64,000 bases of DNA. Origin: Deltaproteobacteria bacterium (GTDB taxonomy: Bacteria; Myxococcota_A; UBA9160; UBA4427). A program made the position numbers and the translations under genes. The stretch is taken from NCBI GenBank assembly GCA_029261835.1, contig JAJDAO010000050.1, forward strand, positions 186,001 through 250,000, written 5' to 3'. Under the pieces are notes generated by a model. That model did not search any database. It was given only the letters and a program-made list of their open reading frames with translations, and had not been told where the DNA came from. Of this stretch, positions 18,164 to 25,960 are shown piece after piece. The stretch's first letter is position 1. Every line of letters begins with the position of its first letter.

Positions 18164-19213
18164 TTGCGCCCAATCCATAGGTGGCAGCCCGTGATCGATC
18201 TGGTGAGCGAGATCTTCGAGGCGGGGCGCGTGCCCGTCTTCTCGTTGGCGGTCGGGCTGTGTGCCGAGCGTCGGGGGCTCTCACCGGCGCTGATGCACGA
18301 TGATCCGCAGCGCAGCTTCGATCTGCAGCTCGAGATGCGCCGCGCCTTTGGATTCGACTCGCCGCCGTTCTACCTCCATGCCACCTACGGCACCTGGGAG
18401 CACGCGGCCGGGCTGGGGTTTCCGAGCAGCGAGCTGCGCGCGGAGCCCACTCTGCCGTACTACCCCGTCTCGCGGGAAGCGGATCTGACGGGACTGGCGC
18501 TGCCCGAGATTCCCGCCGCGGGCATGCTGCCGCGGGCAATGCGCTTCTCGGAGCTGCAGCGCAAGCACGAGCTGCCGGTCAGCGTCGTGCTCGCCGGCGT
18601 CTTCACCATGGCGGCCAACATATGCGGCATGGAGAATCTCTTTGGCTGGATGATCGAGTCCCCAGCGCTCGTTCAGCGGCTGCTGCAGCTCTCGCGCGAG
18701 CATCTCCTCGCAGTCGCGCGCCACTGGACGGAATGCTTCGGCCCGGCCCGTGTCACCCCCATTCTGTGGGAGGGGATGGCGACCCATCGCATGATCTCTC
18801 CTCGTCAGTTCGAGCAGTTCGTTCTCCCGCAGCAACGAGCACTCCACAGCGAGATCCTCGAGCTGGGTGTTCGCGGTCTGCTGTGTCATATCTGTGGCGA
18901 GCAAGGGCCGCAGCTCGGCCTCTGGTCACAGATTCCGATGGGGACGCCCGGCATCGTGAGCCTTGGAAGCGAGGTCGACCTCGAGCGCGCCGGCTCGCTC
19001 TTTCCCGAGTCGATCCTGATGGGCAATCTCGACCCACGCCTGCTTCGGGAGGCCTCTCCGCAGACCGTTCGAGAGCGGGCGCTGCGCTGCCTGGAGCTGG
19101 GGCGGCCTCACGCGGCGGGCTTCATCTTGGCTCCGGGCTGCGACCTGCAGTTGGATGTTCCTGCGGCAAATCTGGCGGCGCTGGTCGAAGCGGCTGGTCA
19201 CACGCATTCGTGA
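18164..19213 (+). CDS. MtaA/MtbA-type zinc methyltransferase (uroporphyrinogen decarboxylase superfamily)
   Basis: These enzymes take a methyl group from a methyl-corrinoid protein and pass it to a thiol or pterin acceptor (coenzyme M in methanogens). They share the UroD TIM barrel but bind zinc with His-X-Cys and a distant Cys. Counting from the TTG, those ligands are visible as His242 and Cys244 (CHICGE) and Cys326 (APGCDL), with family-like spacing. True UroD active-site residues are not evident. The start is uncertain: TTG 18164 or GTG 18191. A corrinoid protein and an MtmB-family enzyme nearby support this over heme synthesis. The acceptor in a bacterium is unknown, possibly tetrahydrofolate. 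Confidence 0.85.
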   Translation: MRPIHRWQPVIDLVSEIFEAGRVPVFSLAVGLCAERRGLSPALMHDDPQRSFDLQLEMRRAFGFDSPPFYLHATYGTWEHAAGLGFPSSELRAEPTLPYYPVSREADLTGLALPEIPAAGMLPRAMRFSELQRKHELPVSVVLAGVFTMAANICGMENLFGWMIESPALVQRLLQLSREHLLAVARHWTECFGPARVTPILWEGMATHRMISPRQFEQFVLPQQRALHSEILELGVRGLLCHICGEQGPQLGLWSQIPMGTPGIVSLGSEVDLERAGSLFPESILMGNLDPRLLREASPQTVRERALRCLELGRPHAAGFILAPGCDLQLDVPAANLAALVEAAGHTHS

Positions 19214-19248
19214 ACGCTTCTTCGGCAGTCATGCCGGCCGGGGCGATG

Positions 19249-19857
19249 TCAGGCGCGCAGGCGATTGATGCCGAAGAGGGCAGCCTCGACGAACGGCTTG
19301 ACGCGCTCCGGGCCGAGGTCGGCTCCGGTAAAGAAGAGCCGGTTGACGACGGGACCCATGATGACATCCGCAGCGGCTTCGATGTCGATGTCCGGTGGGA
19401 GTTCACGGCGGGAGACCGCGCGTTCCAGCACCCGGATCAGCGGCTGTCGACGCGCCTTGAAGAGGGGGGCCAACGTACTGGCCAGCACGGGGTCGCGTGC
19501 GCCCTCGCCGGCGAGAATCGGCAGCACCACAGCGAGTGGTGTCGTCTCGATGATCTCCACGAAGTCGCGCAGGACCTCGTTCAAGTCATCGACGATATTG
19601 CCGGTGTCCGGCAGCCGGAGTGTGGGAATCTGCGTGGAGAACGCTTCGACCACCAGCGGCAGCTTGGAGGGCCAACGGCGATAGATCGTCGCCTTCCCAA
19701 CGCCCGCTAGGCCCGCCACCGCGGCAACGGTCAGCCGGTCATAACCGACGGTCGACAGCAGATCCAGCGTGGCGGCGAGAATGGCCTTGTGGGCCTCCTC
19801 GCTGCGTGGTCGTCCCGGCCCCGGGCTGACCTCCGGCTGTTTCCCGCTGATCGTCAC
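19249..19857 (-). CDS. TetR/AcrR-family transcriptional regulator
   Basis: A 202-aa repressor-type protein with an N-terminal helix-turn-helix (LTVAAVAGLAGVGKATIYRRW) at about residues 42-62 and a helical ligand-binding domain resembling TetR_C_16-like proteins (LPPDIDIEAAADVIMGPVVNRLFF). It lies inside the methyl-transfer island, convergent with the zinc methyltransferase and divergent from the small ORF, DUF4346, corrinoid and MtmB genes. The 211-base divergent interval holds two inverted repeats that could be its operators, so it probably controls the downstream operon in response to a substrate or metabolite. Confidence 0.9.
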   Translation of the reverse strand: MTISGKQPEVSPGPGRPRSEEAHKAILAATLDLLSTVGYDRLTVAAVAGLAGVGKATIYRRWPSKLPLVVEAFSTQIPTLRLPDTGNIVDDLNEVLRDFVEIIETTPLAVVLPILAGEGARDPVLASTLAPLFKARRQPLIRVLERAVSRRELPPDIDIEAAADVIMGPVVNRLFFTGADLGPERVKPFVEAALFGINRLRA

Positions 19858-19958
19858 TCTGTTACCCGAGGGGAAAGGGGCTTGCTGGAGGACTCCAGCA
19901 GGATGGCCGCCAAACTACCACAGTCGATCTGCACTGGCTGACTCATTACGGCTCAATA

Positions 19959-19975
19959 GGTATCGTAATTATACC
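19959..19975. promoter_or_regulatory. Inverted repeat, candidate TetR operator 1
   Basis: GGTAT, seven-base spacer, ATACC: a perfect 5-bp inverted repeat in an AT-richer stretch of the divergent interval. TetR regulators often bind such sites next to their own gene. No direct evidence of binding. Confidence 0.35.
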
Positions 19976-20006
19976 GACACGGCCTCGTCAGAGGCAGGAA
20001 TTCTAC

Positions 20007-20036
20007 TTGAAGTCGAGTCGGGAGCTAGTTTACGAT
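20007..20036 (+). promoter_or_regulatory. Candidate promoter of the methyl-transfer operon
   Basis: TTGAAG (four of six to TTGACA) and, after 18 bases, TACGAT (four of six to TATAAT), reading toward the 44-aa ORF 33 bases downstream. The -10 box overlaps the second inverted repeat, which would let a bound repressor block RNA polymerase. Confidence 0.4.
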
Positions 20037-20049
20037 ACTTCGAGTATTG
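20033..20049. promoter_or_regulatory. Inverted repeat, candidate TetR operator 2
   Basis: CGATACT, TCG, AGTATTG: 7-bp arms with one mismatch (the inner 5 bp are perfect). It covers the candidate -10 box and ends 19 bases before the 44-aa ORF start. Confidence 0.4.
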
Positions 20050-20068
20050 AATTTAGGGCAAGGTCTCT

Positions 20069-20203
20069 ATGAAGTCCTGGCAGGCGTTCTTCCTCACCGC
20101 GGCCGACGAGCTCTTTGAGCCGACTCCGATCTGCGAGGATCTCGCCTCCGACGGCGCCACGGTCTCCGGCCCATTCTTTCACTTCGACAAGATGCAGCGC
20201 TGA
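20069..20203 (+). CDS. 44-aa small protein at the head of the methyl-transfer operon
   Basis: ATG 20069 with AAGG five bases upstream opens 44 codons starting MKSWQAFFLTAADELF and ending FHFDKMQR. It has a hydrophobic/aromatic first half, one Cys, an acidic middle and an aromatic C-terminus. It lies below the ORF-track cut-off. It is the first gene after the candidate promoter and 77 bases before the DUF4346-like gene, same strand. I know no family for it. Codon positions look coding (GC-rich third bases), but the short length limits certainty. Confidence 0.5.
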   Translation: MKSWQAFFLTAADELFEPTPICEDLASDGATVSGPFFHFDKMQR

Positions 20204-20280
20204 ACGCAGGGGCCGGCCGCCTCGGGGCGCGCCGTCCGCCCGGGTCAGTCGACGCCCAGCACGGGTACAGGAGCCTCACC

Positions 20281-20589
20281 GTGAAGATCGAAGAAATCAA
20301 GGCCAAGTACGACGACCTGACCTTTGAAGAGGTCGAGCCCAGCGAGGACTGGGCAGAAGATCCCGTTGGCTACTGCTTCGTGATCGAGGCGAACCTTCAT
20401 CAGAAGTTCGGCCGAGCCACCGTAATGGTCGACGACCTGCCGCGCGTGGCCTACAGCGGAAGTACGGTGGGGATTCGCAAGATGCTGGTCGATTGGGCGG
20501 TCAGCCGAGATCACCTCGCCTATCTCGCCTACGAGCTGGGGCGAGCGGAGATGGCGATTCGGCACGGTCTGCCGTTCATGCAGGAGTAG
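20281..20589 (+). CDS. Small DUF4346-like protein linked to corrinoid methyl transfer
   Basis: A 102-aa product starting at GTG 20281 with AGGAG seven bases upstream. The C-terminal segment DHLAYLAYELGRAEMAIRHG closely matches, from memory, the DHAAYLGxELxKAExAL pattern that closes DUF4346 domains, which are found with MtrA-type and dihydropteroate-synthase-like proteins. An earlier VGYCFVIEANLHQKFGRATV would be the matching beta-rich part. The function of DUF4346 is unknown. Placement directly before the corrinoid protein suggests a role in methyl-corrinoid or pterin handling. The family call is from pattern memory only. Confidence 0.6.
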   Translation: MKIEEIKAKYDDLTFEEVEPSEDWAEDPVGYCFVIEANLHQKFGRATVMVDDLPRVAYSGSTVGIRKMLVDWAVSRDHLAYLAYELGRAEMAIRHGLPFMQE

Positions 20590-20665
20590 GTAGCGGCCGG
20601 CATGCTCCGGAACGACTGCGTCGCGTAGTGCGGTTGTCCTGGGGGACGGAACAAAGGAGAGAGCA

Positions 20666-21373
20666 GTGAGCGTCAGCGTCGAAGACATCAAAGAGGCCGT
20701 CTGGAAGCTACAGAAGCAGAAGGCCTACGACCTGGTCCAGCAGGGAATCGAAGAGGGACTTGATCCGGTTGCGATGCTCAAGGCAGGCGTCATCGCGGGC
20801 CTGCAGACCGTCGGGGCGAAGTTCGGCGAGGGGGAGTACTTCCTCGCTGAGCTCGTGATGAGCGGCAAGGTGGCCGAGCCCTGCATCGACCTCATCAATC
20901 CACACCTCCCCCCGAACGTGGACGGGATGCAGGGAAAGGTCGTGATCGGCGCCGTCAAGGGCGACCTCCACACCATTGGCTACGGCCTGGTGACGACGCA
21001 GCTCGAGCTGGCGGGCTTCGAGGTCGTCAAGCTGGGCATCGACCTCGACAGCATGTACTTCATCGAGAAGGCCGAGGAGCACAGGGCTGACATCATCGGC
21101 CTCTCGGCCTTTCTGGTGACCACCATTCCCTACTGCAAAGAGGTGTTGGGGTATCTCCAGGACATGAACCTGCGCGACAAGTACAAGCTGATCATCGGTG
21201 GTACCGAGTGCACGGCCGAGAAAGCCGATGCAATGGACGCCGACGGCTGGGCGCTGAACGCTGTGGCGTCGGTTCCGCTGTGTAAGCGCCTGATGGGTCA
21301 AGATGTGGGAGATGAGGACGCCAAGGCAGCCGGCCATGATCACCCCTGGTGGTACAACTCACACCGCCACTAG
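20666..21373 (+). CDS. Corrinoid (B12-binding) methyltransferase protein, MtmC/MtbC-like
   Basis: This carrier holds a corrinoid whose cobalt accepts and donates the methyl group. The N-terminal helical cap (LVQQGIEEGLDPVAMLKAGVIAGLQTVGAKFGEGEYFLAELV) and the Rossmann-like domain with the lower-ligand motif DLHTIG (DxHxxG), GLSAFL and IIGGTE are standard for MtmC/MtbC/MttC proteins. Length 235 aa is typical with a short His/Trp-rich tail (HDHPWWYNSHRH). GTG 20666 follows AAAGGAGAG. Its partner methyltransferase starts 74 bases downstream. No RamA-type reductive activase is present in the window. Confidence 0.93.
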   Translation: MSVSVEDIKEAVWKLQKQKAYDLVQQGIEEGLDPVAMLKAGVIAGLQTVGAKFGEGEYFLAELVMSGKVAEPCIDLINPHLPPNVDGMQGKVVIGAVKGDLHTIGYGLVTTQLELAGFEVVKLGIDLDSMYFIEKAEEHRADIIGLSAFLVTTIPYCKEVLGYLQDMNLRDKYKLIIGGTECTAEKADAMDADGWALNAVASVPLCKRLMGQDVGDEDAKAAGHDHPWWYNSHRH

Positions 21374-21391
21374 CGTCCTGGGACAGGACAC
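21373..21391 (-). repeat. Dispersed palindromic element, copy 1
   Basis: On the minus strand this reads GTGTCCTGTCCCAGGACGC, one base different from copy 3 at 58453-58471. The first base overlaps the TAG stop of the corrinoid gene. The core CGTCCTGGGACAGGAC can fold as a short hairpin, so a terminator or mRNA-processing role is possible between the corrinoid and MtmB genes. Confidence 0.6.
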
Positions 21392-21446
21392 GGGGTTGGG
21401 CCGCCAGCGAGAGCAGAAGGACGTGCCAGAGCGAGGGAGACAGAAG

Positions 21447-22793
21447 ATGATTCCCATGATGGATCTGCAGGAGAGGGCGGTGCGCGGCCGAGTGATGCAG
21501 GCCGACGATTTCGACCTCGAGTTCGCCTTCAAGGTGCGTGAGCTGATCGACAAGTACGGCATCAAGTACGACCCGGAGCAGCTCGTTGTCGACGACGCCA
21601 CTGCCGATGCGGTCTTCGAGGCTGGTGTCGAGCTGTTGTCCGAGATCGGCCTCTACATGATGAGCAGCCACCGGGTGGTCGGGTACGGTGAGGAAGAGCT
21701 TCGTGAGATCGCGCGCGAGTCACGGGAGAACCCTGCCTGCCTGACCTTCGGTCGCTCTCCGGACCAGATGACGCTTCGTCATCGCAAGAGCAGCGACAGC
21801 CGGGCACCGGTCAGCTATGCGGGCGCACCCGGCGTGGCCGAGATCGACTGGTTCATCCCCTACGTGCAATCCTTCATCCAGGAGCAGCGCGTGGTGGGTA
21901 TCGGCATCGCGCCCGGCCTCGCCGCGCTCGGTCCGGTCGAGCCCAAGGCCGGCACGCTGAGTGAGGTGCACGTGGCGCTGTGGGAGCAGGAGGCGCTTCT
22001 GGAGGCCGCCCGCCGCGCCGGTCGTCCGAATATCAACCTCGGGCTCCTCTGCACGGCGAGCACGCCCAGCGCAACGATGGCCATCATGCGGCCCGGGCTG
22101 CGAGAGGCCTACAACACGCAGATCGGCATCCATATCATGCCGGAGCAGAAGCTGAGCTGGAATCCGCTGCTGCTCGCGCAGTACTGCGAGCTGTGGGGAG
22201 TCGAGCCGTGGCAGAGCTCCATGTCGTGCATCGGTGGGCTCTGTCGCGACGCCGCCGAGGTGGCGGTCACCATGGTGGCCAATGCGCTCGGCCAGATGAG
22301 CTACGCCCGCGGCGGCAGCATGAGCTATTTCCCCAGCCATCTCGACGGCACATGGGCGACTCGGCCCGCGCATTGGGCGTTCAGCGCGGCCGCCCGCGCG
22401 TCGGAGCGGCATCTGGGCCTCGCCGTCGGGACCTCGATCTCGGGCATCACGGATGCTTGGCGGACGCCCCTTACGCTCTGGCAGGCGGCGGCAGTCGCGG
22501 TGGTTTCGACCGCCAGTGGCATGTCGTACGCCTGGATCGCCGGCCACTCTGGACTCGAGGCCCGACTGATCGACGAGATCATGGAGGTGACGGCAGGCAT
22601 GCCGGCCGATCGGGCCAACGAGCTGGCGCAGAAGATCATGTTGAAGGTCGACGAATTGCTGCCCTCCGTGGATAAGCAGCTTCCCTTCCCGCAGGCCTAC
22701 GACATCGAGACCGTGCAGCCCAAGCCCGAGTACGAGGCGAGTCTACTCCGCGTGAAGGAGCAGCTGGCCAAGCTGGGAATGCCGTACGGCTGA
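21447..22793 (+). CDS. MtmB-family methyltransferase without pyrrolysine
   Basis: MtmB moves the methyl group of monomethylamine to a corrinoid protein; archaeal MtmB has pyrrolysine at position 202, read through an in-frame UAG. This 448-aa protein (ATG 21447, upstream GAGGGAGA) matches MtmB by memory over its whole length: DKYGIKYD near the start, GIHIMPEQK, WHLDG-like SHLDGTWATR, TASGMSYAWIAGHSGLEAR and QAYDIETVQPKPEY at the end. Around the Pyl site archaeal AGRPGMGV-Pyl aligns with AGRPNINL-Gly199 (codon GGG at 22041), and there is no in-frame amber codon. It is therefore a Pyl-free MtmB homologue. Substrate unknown; loss of Pyl suggests it may not be monomethylamine. Confidence 0.85.
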   Translation: MIPMMDLQERAVRGRVMQADDFDLEFAFKVRELIDKYGIKYDPEQLVVDDATADAVFEAGVELLSEIGLYMMSSHRVVGYGEEELREIARESRENPACLTFGRSPDQMTLRHRKSSDSRAPVSYAGAPGVAEIDWFIPYVQSFIQEQRVVGIGIAPGLAALGPVEPKAGTLSEVHVALWEQEALLEAARRAGRPNINLGLLCTASTPSATMAIMRPGLREAYNTQIGIHIMPEQKLSWNPLLLAQYCELWGVEPWQSSMSCIGGLCRDAAEVAVTMVANALGQMSYARGGSMSYFPSHLDGTWATRPAHWAFSAAARASERHLGLAVGTSISGITDAWRTPLTLWQAAAVAVVSTASGMSYAWIAGHSGLEARLIDEIMEVTAGMPADRANELAQKIMLKVDELLPSVDKQLPFPQAYDIETVQPKPEYEASLLRVKEQLAKLGMPYG

Positions 22794-22990
22794 GCGCCGA
22801 GGCTCACTCGGAGCGGGGGTGCCCTTGCCAACCGGCGCTGGGAAGCACGGGTGCCCTCGCTCCATCCCCGTCACTGCCATCTCCGTTGCTCGGAATCTCG
22901 TCTAGCACCGCTCCCGCCAACCCACGTGCTCTGCCGCAGGACCGTGGCGCTTGCGCAGGGGGGCGGTTCTGCGTGACATTCCGCCCCGCC

Positions 22991-24631
22991 ATGCCGGATG
23001 CCAGCGAGCAAAGCGACTCATACTATTCCCACTGGGCCGACCAAGCTGCCCGGCGCACGCTGCGGGCCAGACCGGGCGGGCAGCGAGTGGTGGTCGCGGC
23101 CGGCATCACGCCCTCGGGCGTGGTCCACATCGGTAACTTTCGAGAAGTGATCACCGTCGATCTCGTGGCCCGAGCCCTGCGCGACTGTGGGGTCGAGGTT
23201 CGTTTCATCTACTCCTGGGACGATTTCGACGTCTTTCGCAAGGTGCCGGTGGGCATGCCGCAGCCCGAAATGCTCGCAGAGAATCTCCGGCGCAGCGTGG
23301 CGGATGTTCCAGATCCCTACGGCGATCATGACAGCTATGCGTCCCATTTCATCGCGCAGCTCGAGGAGAGCCTCGAGCCGCTGGGCATCCGGCCCGAGTT
23401 CATCCGCCAGTCGCTCCGCTATCGCGCCGGCCACTACGCCTCCGGCATCCGGCAAGCGCTGGAGGCGGCTCGGGAGATTCGCGACATTCTGGACAGGCAT
23501 CGCAGCCAGCCGCGCGCTGACGACTGGCTGCCGCTGGCGGGTTTCTGCGACGCCTGCGGGCGCGATGAGCTCAGCTTCCGCTGGGGCGGCGAGTGGGTGG
23601 TGGACTACGCCTGCGTGAGCTGCAGCCACCAGGCTGCGGTCGACCTGCGCGACGGTGGCAACATCAAGCTCCCATGGCGTGTGGACTGGCCCATGCGCTG
23701 GGCCGACGAGGACGTGCTCTTCGAGCCGGGCGGCAAGGACCACAGCTCGGCGGGCGGTAGCTACGATACCGCCCGAGAGATTGTCGAGCGGGTCTACGGC
23801 GGCAAGGCGCCGCAGTATGTCCCCTACGATTTCGTTCGAATCAAGGGCCGCGGTGGGAAGATCTCGAGCTCGGCAGGTGATGTGGTTACGGTGGCGGACT
23901 GTCTCGAGATCTATGAGCCCGAGATGCTGCGCTGGATCTTCGCCAGCTGCCGGCCCAACACGGAGTTCCAGATCTCGTTCGATCTCGATGTCATCAAGCT
24001 CTACGAGGACTTCGATCGTGCCCGGCGCCTGGCCAGCGAGCCCGAGAGCGGTGGCAGAGCGGACAAGAAGCGCCAGATTGCCCGGCGCACGCTCGAGCTG
24101 TCGAGTGTCGACGGCGAACGCATCGAGCCGGGCAGCTCCCTCCCCTTCGTGCCGGGCTTCCGCGGGCTTTCAGTCGTGCTTCAGGCCTACGATGGGGACA
24201 TCGAGCGTGGTCTTGCCCACTACGAGGCGCGCGGTCATCTGGCCGAGGAGAAGGAGAGGCGGCTCTTTCGCCGCAGAGCGCGCTGTTGCTGGAGCTGGAT
24301 CGAGCGCTATGCGCCCGATGATTTTCGCTACCGCATTCGCCGAGAGCCGGTCGTACGCGAGCTGAGCGACGATCAACGCCTGGTGCTGGGGCGCATTGTC
24401 GAGGCACTCCGCGAGCGGCCGGAGGTTGATGAGCCGGAACTCATCCCCGTGATGAAGAGCATGTGCGATGGCACCGCTCTGACCCCCAAGAGCTTCTTCC
24501 CACTCGCCTACGATCTGCTGATCGACCGCGATCACGGGCCCAAGCTGACGACACTGCTCACCACGATGGGGACGGCGCGCGCGCTCCCGTTGCTCGAGCC
24601 GAGCTGGGCGTCGCGATCCCGCCGCGCCTGA
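22991..24631 (+). CDS. lysK: Lysyl-tRNA synthetase, class I
   Basis: Charges tRNA-Lys using a class I Rossmann fold, a form common in archaea and found in scattered bacteria; most bacteria use class II. The HIGH-type motif appears as TPSGVVHIGNFRE and the KMSKS-type motif as GGKISSSAGDVV. SYDTAREIVERVYGGKAPQYVPYDFVRIKG is a conserved stretch between them. Cys pairs CDACG and CVSC look like a zinc site. ATG 22991 (MPDASEQSD) gives 546 aa; the longer track ORF has an unlikely Pro/Gly-rich lead. It follows the MtmB gene by about 200 bases but is a housekeeping gene, probably independent. Confidence 0.93.
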   Translation: MPDASEQSDSYYSHWADQAARRTLRARPGGQRVVVAAGITPSGVVHIGNFREVITVDLVARALRDCGVEVRFIYSWDDFDVFRKVPVGMPQPEMLAENLRRSVADVPDPYGDHDSYASHFIAQLEESLEPLGIRPEFIRQSLRYRAGHYASGIRQALEAAREIRDILDRHRSQPRADDWLPLAGFCDACGRDELSFRWGGEWVVDYACVSCSHQAAVDLRDGGNIKLPWRVDWPMRWADEDVLFEPGGKDHSSAGGSYDTAREIVERVYGGKAPQYVPYDFVRIKGRGGKISSSAGDVVTVADCLEIYEPEMLRWIFASCRPNTEFQISFDLDVIKLYEDFDRARRLASEPESGGRADKKRQIARRTLELSSVDGERIEPGSSLPFVPGFRGLSVVLQAYDGDIERGLAHYEARGHLAEEKERRLFRRRARCCWSWIERYAPDDFRYRIRREPVVRELSDDQRLVLGRIVEALRERPEVDEPELIPVMKSMCDGTALTPKSFFPLAYDLLIDRDHGPKLTTLLTTMGTARALPLLEPSWASRSRRA

Positions 24632-24658
24632 CCCGGTCGCCGGCAGGGCCGAGAGAGA

Positions 24659-25960
24659 CTATTCGGTGCTGGTCTTCGGCAGCTCCACCGACACGGTGGA
24701 TCCCCGACCGAGCTCGCTCACAATCTCGATCTCTCCGCCGTGGTTCGTCACGATGCCGTGGCAGGTGCTGAGTCCGAGCCCGGTTCCGCCGCGTCCGAGC
24801 CGTGTCGTATAAAAGGGGTCGAAGGCCTGCTTGATCGCCGCATCCTCCATGCCGCGGCCGTTGTCGCGAACCAGAATCCTGACTCGATCTCCAGCATCCT
24901 GGGACACGAGTGTCACTCGGCCGGCTTCGTCGCAGGCATGGACCGCATTGGAGATCAGATTGATGAAGACCTGCTCCAGCTGGTTCGGGTTCGCGGTGAC
25001 CATCGCCCGCCCTTCGCCGAGCTCGTCGATGAGCTCCACGTCTTGTTCTCTGGCGTGCTCGCGTGTGAAATCGAGCGAGTGCCGGACGATGCCGTTGAGT
25101 GCGACGGGCCAGCGGTCTGCGGGCTGGTCGGTGGCGAACTGGAGAACGCTCCTGACGATGCTTCCGCAGCGCTCGACATCGCGCTTGATGCTATCGAGCA
25201 TTTCGACAACGAACTCGCTGTTCTCCACCGATGCTCGGGCACTGTCGGCAGCCAGCATGATCGTTCCCAGCGGGTTGTTGATTTCATGCGCGATACCGGC
25301 GGCGAGCGTTCCGAGCGAGGCGAGGCGATCTGCGCGCCGCAGCCGTTCCTGCGATTCCTCGAGCGCTCGCGTGCGCTGGGCGATGATCTCTTCCAGGTGG
25401 TCCCGATGCAGCGCAAGCTCCCTCTCGGCTCTCCTGCGCTCGCCCACTTCTTGCTGCAGCGTCAGGTTCGCTTCGTGTAGCGCGCGCGTGCGCGCCTCGA
25501 CGGCCGCTTCGAGATCGGCCGCGTAGCGTTCGAGGTGCCAATGCGACGCTGCATGGACCTGCCGAATCAGCTCCTCCGGATCGCCGCCTTTCTCCACGTA
25601 TGCGAAAGCGCGTAGGTTCATCGCCAGCTTGGCGGAGTCCAGTGATCCGTAGGCGGTATGAACGATCACCAGAATGTCTGGATTCAGCAGCCGCATCTTC
25701 TCGATGAGTTGTGTGCCGGTGAGGTCGGGCAGGCGCAGGTCTATCACGGCCAGGCCAAAGGCCTGCTGCTCGAGTTGACGCAGGGCTTCGCCGGCCGTAC
25801 CACAGGCGGTTACTTCGAAGCCCTCTTCAGCCAGAATGGCGCTCAGCGTGCGCCGCTGCCCCCGCTCATCTTCGACGATGAGGAGTCGATACAGCCGGTC
25901 TCGCTCCGTCGGCTGCAACACGCGCGACCTACCGTCGGGGGTTTGCGACGACACGGTCAT
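24659..25960 (-). CDS. Hybrid response-regulator/histidine kinase
   Basis: The 433-aa cytoplasmic protein has an N-terminal receiver domain (RLLIVEDE, phospho-acceptor Asp in VIDLRLPD, VHTAYGSLDSA), a coiled-coil linker at about residues 145-215, a DHp domain with the phospho-His in GIAHEINNPLG, and a catalytic domain (N box NQLEQVFINLISNAV, DNGRGM, GTGLGLS). It has no transmembrane segment and no DNA-binding output. It is the last gene of a minus-strand operon after a membrane kinase and a solute-binding protein, so its receiver may accept phosphate from the upstream kinase. The final output partner is not in the window. Confidence 0.92.
   Translation of the reverse strand: MTVSSQTPDGRSRVLQPTERDRLYRLLIVEDERGQRRTLSAILAEEGFEVTACGTAGEALRQLEQQAFGLAVIDLRLPDLTGTQLIEKMRLLNPDILVIVHTAYGSLDSAKLAMNLRAFAYVEKGGDPEELIRQVHAASHWHLERYAADLEAAVEARTRALHEANLTLQQEVGERRRAERELALHRDHLEEIIAQRTRALEESQERLRRADRLASLGTLAAGIAHEINNPLGTIMLAADSARASVENSEFVVEMLDSIKRDVERCGSIVRSVLQFATDQPADRWPVALNGIVRHSLDFTREHAREQDVELIDELGEGRAMVTANPNQLEQVFINLISNAVHACDEAGRVTLVSQDAGDRVRILVRDNGRGMEDAAIKQAFDPFYTTRLGRGGTGLGLSTCHGIVTNHGGEIEIVSELGRGSTVSVELPKTSTE

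Noticed and set aside
18164-19213. Heme-synthesis uroporphyrinogen decarboxylase (hemE)
   Set aside because: The zinc ligands His-X-Cys and Cys are present and the context is corrinoid methyl transfer; hemE neighbours are absent.
21447-24631. Link between class I LysRS and pyrrolysine decoding by the MtmB homologue
   Set aside because: There is no in-frame amber codon, no pylS/pylT-like gene and the Pyl position reads Gly; LysRS is better seen as a housekeeping neighbour.
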